Source: Flavobacterium restrictum
GTDB taxonomy: Bacteria; Bacteroidota; Bacteroidia; Flavobacteriales; Flavobacteriaceae
Reading direction: 5' to 3'
DNA length: 64,000 bases
NCBI RefSeq assembly: GCF_007097245.1
Contig: NZ_VJZT01000008.1
Coordinates: 101,599 to 165,598, forward strand
A model generated the notes under the pieces. It saw nothing but the letters and a program-made list of their open reading frames with translations. It was not told the DNA's origin and did not search any database. A program made the translations under genes and the position numbers. This document shows positions 33,129 to 39,896 of the stretch, piece by piece. Position 1 is the stretch's first letter. Each line of letters opens with the position of its first letter.

Positions 33129-33679
33129 TTTTTTACTCGGTCTTCATTATTTTTCACAAAAGCATCCCAACCGGTATAGTTTTTTTCGCCCACCACTTTT
33201 CCAGAATTGAAAAAATGACAAACCGCTGCCGCCAAACCATCGGTTGAATCGAGGTTTTTGGGTAATTCTTTTAGTCCTAGAAGTTGTTGTAGCATTTTAG
33301 CCACTTGCTCTTTACTGGCGTTTCCGTTTCCTGTAATAGCCATTTTTATTTTCTTGGGTTCGTATTCCGTGATGGGAATATCTCTGGAAAGTCCCGCTGC
33401 CATTGCCACGCCTTGTGCTCGTCCCAATTTTAGCATTGATTGTACGTTCTTTCCAAAAAACGGTGCTTCAATGGCAATTTCGTCAGGATGATGCGTATCG
33501 ATGAGTTCGATGGTGCGTTCAAAAATGATTTTCAGTTTCTGGTAATGGTTGTCGTATTTGGACAATTGCAGTTCGTTGAGTTGTAGAAACTGCATTTTTT
33601 TATTGACAATTTTGATCAATCCAAAACCCATAATCGTGGTTCCAGGGTCAATACCTAATATGATGCGTTCGTTTGCCAT
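33125..33679 (-). CDS. ruvC: Crossover junction endodeoxyribonuclease RuvC
   Basis: 184 residues from the ATG at 33679; a longer reading adds ten residues encoded by repeat-like intergenic DNA. RuvC resolves Holliday junctions together with RuvAB. The catalytic acidic residues are in [14 protein letters not shown] (first Asp), [14 protein letters not shown] (Glu) and [11 protein letters not shown] (last Asp). The length matches the family. Its stop overlaps the hemW start (ATGA). A GC-rich palindrome and an A-rich repeat lie in the 100-bp gap upstream. Confidence 0.96.
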   Translation of the reverse strand: MANERIILGIDPGTTIMGFGLIKIVNKKMQFLQLNELQLSKYDNHYQKLKIIFERTIELIDTHHPDEIAIEAPFFGKNVQSMLKLGRAQGVAMAAGLSRDIPITEYEPKKIKMAITGNGNASKEQVAKMLQQLLGLKELPKNLDSTDGLAAAVCHFFNSGKVVGEKNYTGWDAFVKNNEDRVKK

Positions 33680-33754
33680 AAATATTTTGCCACAAAGGCT
33701 CAAAGTCACAAGGTTTATTTGTTATTTTACGAATTAATTTATTTACCCATAATT

Positions 33755-33770
33755 CCCCGCCGCGGCGGGG
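33755..33770. repeat. Perfect 16-bp GC palindrome
   Basis: CCCCGCCGCGGCGGGG is a perfect palindrome in very AT-rich surroundings, 11 bp before the start of the next gene. It cannot be a simple hairpin terminator (no loop, no T-run) and looks like a repetitive extragenic palindrome. Confidence 0.6.
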
Positions 33771-33780
33771 TTGGGGGCTT

Positions 33781-34728
33781 ATGATTTCAATTCCACACAA
33801 AACTAAACAATTCCTAGTACTTCTAATCAAACTTTTGGTTGTAGGTGCTGCGTTTTATTTTATTTATGACCAACTGGCGCATAACGACCAGCTTGATTGG
33901 GATAAATTCTTGGTTTTATTTCGCAAAAAGCAATCGGTTTTAGGGATTTCTTTTATCTTGTTGTTGAGTATTTTGAATCGGTTTTTCGAAATCTTGAAAT
34001 GGCAAAATTTAGTTTCTTATTTTGATAAAATATCGGTGTCCGAAGCTACAAAACAAGTTCTGGGCGCACTAACCGCAGGGATTTTTACTCCCAATGGTGT
34101 AGGCGAATATGCTGGAAAAGCGATTTTTTTTAGCAAAAAAGAAACTAAAAAAATCATTTTCCTAAACCTGATTTGCAACGGAATCCAGATGATTTTGACG
34201 GTTGTTTTTGGTGCATTTGGGTTATGGTTTTTAGGTTATACATTTTGGTTTTTGGTAATTGTAGGCATGACTCTTGGGTTTTGGCTCTTGGCTTTTGGCT
34301 TAAAAGGAATTAAAATCAAAGGCTATTCAATTGCGAAATTAATTCAAAAAATCAATGAAATTCCAAAACCGATTCATCAAAAAAACATCTTTTTAGGCAC
34401 GTGTCGCTACTTGGTTTTTTCGCACCAATACTACTTTTTGTTCGTCGCTTTTGATGTGCATTTGCCTTATTTTATACTCATGGCGACTATTGCAACGGTG
34501 TATTTTCTGGCTTCCTCACTACCTAGTTTTCAGTTTTTGGACTTTGCCGTAAAAGGAAGTGTGGCGGTATATTTCTTTGGAATTCTTGGGGTGAACCAAT
34601 GGATTGTGGTTTTTGTCACCACGCTAATGTGGTTTTTGAACGTAGTTTTACCCGTAATTATAGGAAGTTATTATGTATTTAATTTTAAAATCCTTACCCC
34701 GACTCTCGCCAAAGCTGACGAAACTTAA
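33781..34728 (+). CDS. Flippase-like (LPG synthase/AglD-type, UPF0104) membrane protein
   Basis: 315 residues with about eight membrane segments from residue 10 to the C-terminus. The central ALTAGIFTPNGVGEYAGKAIFF is the characteristic motif of the lysylphosphatidylglycerol-synthetase transmembrane / UPF0104 family (TPG-x-GE-like), whose members are linked to lipid or glycolipid translocation. The aminoacyl-transfer domain of true MprF is absent. It lies 9 bp upstream of a GT2 glycosyltransferase, which suggests the two build and move a lipid-linked glycan. Confidence 0.82.
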   Translation: MISIPHKTKQFLVLLIKLLVVGAAFYFIYDQLAHNDQLDWDKFLVLFRKKQSVLGISFILLLSILNRFFEILKWQNLVSYFDKISVSEATKQVLGALTAGIFTPNGVGEYAGKAIFFSKKETKKIIFLNLICNGIQMILTVVFGAFGLWFLGYTFWFLVIVGMTLGFWLLAFGLKGIKIKGYSIAKLIQKINEIPKPIHQKNIFLGTCRYLVFSHQYYFLFVAFDVHLPYFILMATIATVYFLASSLPSFQFLDFAVKGSVAVYFFGILGVNQWIVVFVTTLMWFLNVVLPVIIGSYYVFNFKILTPTLAKADET

Positions 34729-34737
34729 AAAATAATT

Positions 34738-35844
34738 ATGATTACAATTGTTTTATTTTTGATTCTGTTTATTTATGTGATGGCTATTGCACTTTTGATA
34801 TATGGATATTCCAAAATTAATTCTTTTGAATCTATTGGCTTAAAGCCAAAAACCAAATTCTCAATTCTAGTTCCTTTTCGGAATGAAGCTCAAAACCTGC
34901 CTTTTTTATTAGAAAGTTTCTCGAAACTGAACTACCCAACGGAATTATTTGAAGTACTATTGATTGATGATTTTTCAAGCGATAGGTTTGTCGTTCAAAA
35001 TTTGCCGTTTACAGTTACAGTTATAAAAAACAGTCGGATTTCAAATTCTCCCAAAAAAGATGCCATAACAACGGCTGTGAAATTCGTAAAAAACGACTGG
35101 ATAATCACTACAGATGCGGATTGTATTGTGAATGAAAACTGGTTATTGACTTTAGATAATTACATTCAAAATCACGATGTTTCAATGCTTGCTGGCGCGG
35201 TAACGTATGCTTGCAACAATTCGTTCTTGTATCATTTTCAGCAGTTGGACTTGGCTAGTTTGCAAGGCGCAACGATAGGGAGTTTTGGTTTAGGAAAAGG
35301 ATTTATGTGCAATGGAGCCAATTTTGCGTACACAAAAACCTTTTTTTTAGCACTAAATGGCTTTGAAGGAAATGATAGCATTGCTAGTGGCGACGATGTT
35401 TTTTTGTTGCAAAAAGCCATTGCAAAAAACCCTAAAGCGGTTCATTATTTAAAATCCAAAAACACGATTGTTACAACCAAACCTTTGAACGATTGGAAAT
35501 CTTTATTTTACCAACGCGTTCGTTGGGCGTCTAAAACGGGTTCGTACCAAAGCCGTTTTGGAAAAGGATTGGCAGTGGTTGTTTTTGCTGGAAATTTGAA
35601 TTTGGTTTTTGGATTTGGTTTTTTGGTTTTGAGTTGGGTTTCGTTTCAAAATATAGTCTTGTTGTTCCTTTTGAAATTTATTGTTGATACAGTATTAATA
35701 TATAAGGCAAATATTTTTTTGACTACGAATAGAATCCTTTTTTTAGTTTGGAGTAGTTTGTGGTATCCTTTTTTTAGTGTTTCTGTAGCCTTGTATTCGT
35801 TTTTTGGAAAATATGAATGGAAAGGAAGGCGGTTTTCTAAATAA
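34738..35844 (+). CDS. GT2-family membrane glycosyltransferase
   Basis: 368 residues: an N-terminal membrane segment (IVLFLILFIYVMAIALLIYG), a GT-A domain with the opening FSILVPFRNEAQNLP, the DxD-like TTDADCIV near residue 125, the acceptor-site GDDVFLLQK and the QxxRW-type motif FYQRVRWASKTG, and two or three C-terminal membrane segments. These are the signs of processive or Crt/ceramide-type GT2 enzymes. In the same operon as the flippase-like protein. The substrate is unknown. Its 3' end overlaps the convergent DUF4184 gene by 8 bp. Confidence 0.88.
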   Translation: MITIVLFLILFIYVMAIALLIYGYSKINSFESIGLKPKTKFSILVPFRNEAQNLPFLLESFSKLNYPTELFEVLLIDDFSSDRFVVQNLPFTVTVIKNSRISNSPKKDAITTAVKFVKNDWIITTDADCIVNENWLLTLDNYIQNHDVSMLAGAVTYACNNSFLYHFQQLDLASLQGATIGSFGLGKGFMCNGANFAYTKTFFLALNGFEGNDSIASGDDVFLLQKAIAKNPKAVHYLKSKNTIVTTKPLNDWKSLFYQRVRWASKTGSYQSRFGKGLAVVVFAGNLNLVFGFGFLVLSWVSFQNIVLLFLLKFIVDTVLIYKANIFLTTNRILFLVWSSLWYPFFSVSVALYSFFGKYEWKGRRFSK

Positions 35845-36550
35845 TATTCGTTTTTCTAAAAAGCAAACTTGCAACAATTATCCCTAAAATTGTTGTGCCA
35901 ATTAAACTAACAACAATTGCTCCTATTTGAGAAAATGATAATCCAAAATGCAATCGAATTAGCATAAAAAGGAAACTAAAAAAAACAACGAAAATCCAAT
36001 ATTTCGAGTCTGATTTTACTGCTACAACTTTGTTATCAGGCAACTTATAACCATAATACAAAATAAAAATCATACCGATTAATGAACTCAAATGTTGCAT
36101 TATTTTGTATAAAGGAATGCTGTTTATTTGCAATCGCAAAAAAGGAATTTGAGCGACAAAATAGCCTGATTTATGAGTAAATGAGTCCCACAAAACATGC
36201 GAAATAGCTCCTATTAAAATTGATAGTAAAACATTCAAAAAATTTGTTTTTAAATAATCCATCCATTTTGTGCTCTTCAAAAGGGTTAATTTATTTTGAA
36301 AAAACAAAGGCAAATTTTCTATAAATGGTTTTTTAATTATTTGATGAAAAACCAATGCAAATAGTAGTCCAACAGGTAAATTAAAAAAGAATAATCCCAA
36401 AAAAGTATGACTACAATCGCTTTGTACTTTCATCCGAATAAAATACTCAAAATCAGGACACAAAGAGCCTATTATTAATCCAGTTGCCGAAAGTTTTTTT
36501 TCTTTTAAAAATGGCAAAATAATAGCTGGATGAGAAAAAGTAAACGGCAT
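35837..36550 (-). CDS. DUF4184 family membrane protein
   Basis: 237 residues. The opening MPFTFSHPAIILPF and the following GLIIGSLCPDFEYFIRM are the DUF4184 signature; HVLWDSFTHKSG in the middle adds the conserved His/Asp pair also seen in metal-dependent membrane hydrolase-like proteins. Six or so hydrophobic segments are spread along the protein. Function is unknown. It is separated by 3 bp from the lipoprotein gene transcribed before it on the same strand. Confidence 0.85.
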   Translation of the reverse strand: MPFTFSHPAIILPFLKEKKLSATGLIIGSLCPDFEYFIRMKVQSDCSHTFLGLFFFNLPVGLLFALVFHQIIKKPFIENLPLFFQNKLTLLKSTKWMDYLKTNFLNVLLSILIGAISHVLWDSFTHKSGYFVAQIPFLRLQINSIPLYKIMQHLSSLIGMIFILYYGYKLPDNKVVAVKSDSKYWIFVVFFSFLFMLIRLHFGLSFSQIGAIVVSLIGTTILGIIVASLLFRKTNII

Positions 36551-36553
36551 CAG

Positions 36554-37036
36554 TTACTCCACTTTTAAAATTACAGGCAAAATAAACTGTGTTTTTACAG
36601 GAATTCCTCGTTTGATGGCAGGATTTACTTTAGGAAAATTGACCAAACGCGCTTTGAGGATACTATCAATTTTTGCGGTATCATAGGCTACAGAATCTTT
36701 AGGAAATTGTGGTTCAAATTGTAGGCTAGCATTAGGAAAAACAGTCACTTTTACCTCTATAGTGTCTAATTCGGGATACAAGATTGCCAATGTATCTGTG
36801 TCTAATTTTTGTTGAATGAGTTGGGTTAGTACTTCAAAAAAACAGTGTTGCCGTTGTTTCTTGTCTACTATTTTATCACAATCGGATACGGATGGATATT
36901 CGTCGACTTCTTTCCAATTAATTCCTTTCAATTCCTTTTGCAAAAGAGCCTTTTCGGACGGAATTTGCTTGTCAAAATACTGACAGGAATTAAAAAATAA
37001 GGGCAACAAGAATACTATTAGAATTATTTTTCTCAT
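36554..37036 (-). CDS. Lipoprotein with TonB-C-like domain
   Basis: 160 residues with a signal peptide and lipobox LFFNSC (Cys 18). The C-terminal half (residues about 85-160: VKVTVFPNASLQFEPQF, ILKARLVNFPKVNPAIKRGI, VKTQFILPVIL) has the strand-helix-strand pattern of TonB C-terminal domains, here tethered to a lipid anchor rather than to a membrane helix. It cannot act as a standard energy transducer since it has no N-terminal TM helix and no ExbBD partner. The function is unknown. Probably co-transcribed with the DUF4184 gene. Confidence 0.65.
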   Translation of the reverse strand: MRKIILIVFLLPLFFNSCQYFDKQIPSEKALLQKELKGINWKEVDEYPSVSDCDKIVDKKQRQHCFFEVLTQLIQQKLDTDTLAILYPELDTIEVKVTVFPNASLQFEPQFPKDSVAYDTAKIDSILKARLVNFPKVNPAIKRGIPVKTQFILPVILKVE

Positions 37037-37119
37037 ATTCGTTCACAAAACAACTGCTGTTTTAAAATTTGATTTAAAAGTACACTTTTAATTTTTCAAA
37101 AATACTAAAAATTAATTTT

Positions 37120-37620
37120 ATGGATATTCTTCTGCTATTTATTGGTTTTTTCTTAATGATTCTGGGGATTTTTGGGAGTTTTATGCCTGTTTTACCTGGC
37201 CCAACTTGTAGTTGGATTGGTTTGCTTTTGCTTTATTTTACAAATGCAGTTTTAGCAAATTATTGGGTTTTAGGCATTACTTTACTCATTACCATTGTCC
37301 TTACAATATTAGATTATATAATTCCTGCCCAAGGAACCAAGCGTTTTGGTGGGAGTTCCTATGGGGTTTGGGGGACTAATATTGGACTGGTCGTTGGTGT
37401 TTTTACCCCTATTCCGTTTGGGTTTCTTATTGGGCCATTTCTAGGCGCATTTTTGGGTGAGCTACTCTATGATTACAAAGACCATAACCGAGCGCTGAAA
37501 GCGGCAACGGGATCTTTTATAGGATTTTTGGCGTCTAGTTTTATGAAATTTGTGTTTTGTATGGTGTATTTCGGGTTGTTTATTTGGATTTTTTGGAAAA
37601 ATCGGTCGGGCTTTTTTTAA
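37120..37620 (+). CDS. DUF456 family membrane protein
   Basis: 166 residues, strongly hydrophobic with four to five membrane segments. GIFGSFMPVLPGPTCSWIGLL and the Gly-rich LVVGVFTPIPFGFLIGPFLGAFLGEL are the DUF456 signature (glycine-zipper-like helices). Family function is not established. It is the last gene before the disrupted mfd/darTG region and therefore probably the ancestral neighbour of the mfd 3' end. Confidence 0.88.
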   Translation: MDILLLFIGFFLMILGIFGSFMPVLPGPTCSWIGLLLLYFTNAVLANYWVLGITLLITIVLTILDYIIPAQGTKRFGGSSYGVWGTNIGLVVGVFTPIPFGFLIGPFLGAFLGELLYDYKDHNRALKAATGSFIGFLASSFMKFVFCMVYFGLFIWIFWKNRSGFF

Positions 37621-37772
37621 GAATAGCTTCCCTAAAATAGGAAATTTTTCTGAATCTTAATTTTCTTAAAAATGGCATTACTTTGCTAATGAAATTTTTA
37701 AATCGGACATTTAATCAAGGAAAATCATCCTTTTAAGAATGTTTTTTAATATCCAAAAATTAAGATTTTCCT
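37621..37772. other. AT-rich gap beyond the mfd 3' copy
   Basis: About 150 bp with no gene. A 12-bp perfect inverted repeat (AATCTTAATTTT at 37653-37664, AAAATTAAGATT at 37756-37767) brackets most of it; the right arm covers the stop codon region of the mfd fragment. It may be the original mfd terminator region. Confidence 0.4.
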
Positions 37773-38005
37773 CCCAATAACTCCATCAATTCCAAAGCTC
37801 TCCTGGTAGTTTTTACATTATCAAAAGTCAACAAAAGGCGTAATCCTGCCGGAGTTTGCTTTTCTTTCATGACACAAATACTACTATTTTTTTGGACAAA
37901 ATCAATCATTTGCTTAAACCGTTTGGACGTATAATAATCCGATTGTTGATTGGTCACAAAATAGCCAATCATCTTGCCTTTTTTCATCACCAGTTTCTCG
38001 GCCAA
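37760..38005 (-). pseudogene. Duplicated C-terminal fragment of mfd
   Basis: An 81-codon frame whose residues from KLVMKKGKMIGYF to RALELMELLGG equal the last 75 or so residues of Mfd encoded at 39897-43265 with one substitution (Thr for Ala). It is a fragment of the TRCF C-terminal domain and starts only with a TTG directly after the darG stop codon, so it is not an independent gene. Its terminal residues differ (GGKS versus GGE) because the sequence after the repeat is different. It is a remnant or imported copy of the mfd 3' end on the far side of darTG. Confidence 0.9.
37773..38000. repeat. mfd 3'-end direct repeat, distal copy
   Basis: This 228-bp stretch matches 39907-40134 in the same orientation with five mismatches and no gaps (about 98 % identity by my alignment). 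Four of the five changes are synonymous in the mfd frame. Confidence 0.93.
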
Positions 38006-38008
38006 CTT

Positions 38009-39046
38009 TTAGGAGATATTGTTGCCGATTTTTTGTAGATGCTTTATCGATATATGAATATATTTTGGATTAGAAAATAAACTTCTTTTTCTATCACTCC
38101 AAAATTCTAGCTTTTTAGTCAATTCATCTATATTAGTGGTATTATACTTTGTTGATAAATAATCTAAACTTGAAAGTAATTCTAAAGCAAAATCAGAATA
38201 AAAACCATTAAGAAATTTGGTTGTTTTGTTTGCTATTTCTGATAAATTTTCATTACTTTCTATGTGCTTTTTAACATCATCATAGCCGTCGGCAACTAAT
38301 GTTATAGGTTCAAATGGTTTTTTGTTCATATCACTATATCCCATAATATAACTGCCATTTAAAATATTAAGTACATATTTAACTTTTCCAGAGTAAGGCC
38401 CATAGAAATTAGGTGTAAATTGTAATTTAAAGTACTTCTCTGCGCCTAGTTTTTGTAAAAAATAGCACACTTTTTCACTAGAAAATTCAGACACATACTC
38501 ACCGTTTTTTACCAAATCATACAATATGTATAATAATAATGCTCTAGCATCAGTTAGTTTAATCCGTTCACTTTTTAGGTGTTCTTTTATAATTGCAGTG
38601 GGTTCGTAAACTAAAACATCAATATCAATCTTACTTAATTTTCCTTCTATTATATTTTTTACTCTTTCCCATTCCAAACCACCATTTCCAGCACCAAGTG
38701 GTGGAATTGCAATACTTTTAATATTATTTTCTAGTAAAACATTTATTAAATCATCTAAACCCGCCTCTATGAATGAATATTCAGAAGGCTTTCTCCAGCT
38801 TTGTTTAGTTGGAAAATTAATAATATACTTTGTACCAGATGTAATGTTACTATCTTTTGTAACGAACAAATTACCAATAGCAACAATTTTATCTTTACAA
38901 GCTTGTTGATATAATTTAAAATTTATTGGAAATGCATTTTTAAACTGCAAAGCAATACCTTTACCCATAACCCCATCAGTGTTTACAGTATTAACGAGTG
39001 CTTCAGCATCACTATCGAATATATTTCCAGTTACGTATTTTATCAT
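38009..39046 (-). CDS. darG: DarG: macrodomain antitoxin (DNA ADP-ribosyl glycohydrolase)
   Basis: 345 residues. Residues 1-155 are a macrodomain: it opens IKYVTGNIFDSDAEALVNTVNTDGVMGKGIALQF and carries the second ligand loop IPPLGAGNGGLEW. Macrodomains of DarG remove ADP-ribose from thymidine in DNA. Residues about 165-345 form the helical C-terminal region that in DarG proteins binds and blocks DarT. It lies 12 bp downstream of darT, the usual toxin-first order, so both are one operon. The TAA stop is followed after three bases by the duplicated mfd sequence. By eye it is more AT-rich than mfd. Confidence 0.92.
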   Translation of the reverse strand: MIKYVTGNIFDSDAEALVNTVNTDGVMGKGIALQFKNAFPINFKLYQQACKDKIVAIGNLFVTKDSNITSGTKYIINFPTKQSWRKPSEYSFIEAGLDDLINVLLENNIKSIAIPPLGAGNGGLEWERVKNIIEGKLSKIDIDVLVYEPTAIIKEHLKSERIKLTDARALLLYILYDLVKNGEYVSEFSSEKVCYFLQKLGAEKYFKLQFTPNFYGPYSGKVKYVLNILNGSYIMGYSDMNKKPFEPITLVADGYDDVKKHIESNENLSEIANKTTKFLNGFYSDFALELLSSLDYLSTKYNTTNIDELTKKLEFWSDRKRSLFSNPKYIHISIKHLQKIGNNIS

Positions 39047-39058
39047 AGTTGCAAGATA

Positions 39059-39715
39059 TTAAAAATATCCTTTTGGAATAACTTTTACTCTACTTTCTTC
39101 AACTCCCATTTCTACCAGTATGTTTTTTGCAGTTTCATTATAACATCCAAAGCCAATTATTAGCTCTGGATTTAAGTCATCTGAAATTAAAAATTCAGCT
39201 TGCTTTTTTCGTTTAATATTTAAATTTTCATTCCCCGCCCAATATTGTGCTTTAATAGAATTCCAATCAATTATTTCATTTAATGTATGGATTTTACTTT
39301 TATCATAAAATGAAGTATAATTGTTAGTTCCGTGTCCGTCACTAAAATAAAAATCTAAACCTGCTTCGATAATTTTATCAATTGAACAAACCAAATAAAT
39401 AATATCTTCTGGTTTAGTAGCTTTTTCAACAAAATTACCTCCAATTTGAATAATGTAAAGCATTGGCATTTTTATACCAAAATAGAAAGGTATAAAGTCT
39501 CCAAGTTTTATACTTTTTGAATTTATATTCAAGAAATCACCATTATCAATAATTACCATTTTATTATCTCTGTTGTCTATCAAGCTTAAATCACCAACTT
39601 TAACAAAATTAGGGTTAGCATTTTTAGAATTTTTTTGAGTAATTCCAAATTCAAGAATATGCGGTATATTCTCAATATGTGTCATTCTATAAACAGCAGT
39701 TTTGATTCTATCCAT
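39059..39715 (-). CDS. darT: DarT: DNA ADP-ribosyltransferase toxin (DUF4433)
   Basis: 218 residues. DarT attaches ADP-ribose from NAD+ to thymidine in single-stranded DNA, stopping replication; it is known from toxin-antitoxin and anti-phage systems. Matching features: YRMTHIENIPHILEFGI at residues 9-25, the NAD-pocket block GDFIPFYFGIKMPMLYII (72-89), the FSDGHGTNN block with His128, and the catalytic Glu174 in KRKKQAEFLI. All family landmarks are intact, so the toxin should be active. It is followed by its antitoxin darG after 12 bp. By eye it is AT-rich compared with mfd, suggesting horizontal arrival. Confidence 0.93.
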   Translation of the reverse strand: MDRIKTAVYRMTHIENIPHILEFGITQKNSKNANPNFVKVGDLSLIDNRDNKMVIIDNGDFLNINSKSIKLGDFIPFYFGIKMPMLYIIQIGGNFVEKATKPEDIIYLVCSIDKIIEAGLDFYFSDGHGTNNYTSFYDKSKIHTLNEIIDWNSIKAQYWAGNENLNIKRKKQAEFLISDDLNPELIIGFGCYNETAKNILVEMGVEESRVKVIPKGYF

Positions 39716-39783
39716 AATCTTTCTGTTAAAAAAAATTTATTAAAATAATTTTCATTGAAAAAATTATTTGAGAATTATTTCCA

Positions 39784-39812
39784 CAATATTAACTAATTCT
39801 TTTGTTTCCAAA
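39784..39812 (-). promoter_or_regulatory. Candidate promoter of darT-darG
   Basis: On the reverse strand TTTG (39809-39812) is followed after 17 bp by TAATATTG (39784-39791), one mismatch from TAnnTTTG. It lies in the 180-bp AT-rich gap between the mfd stop and darT and leaves a leader of about 60 bases. Confidence 0.4.
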
Positions 39813-39896
39813 ACTCAAAAAAAGCGAAAATATATTTTAAAGCACTGATTATTAATCAAAATCAATAGCATAGTTTTACAACAAGAAATCCAGCAT

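Noticed and set aside
37760..38005. Small independent gene of 81 codons
   Set aside because: It is the duplicated 3' end of mfd with only a TTG start next to the darG stop; annotated as a pseudogene fragment.
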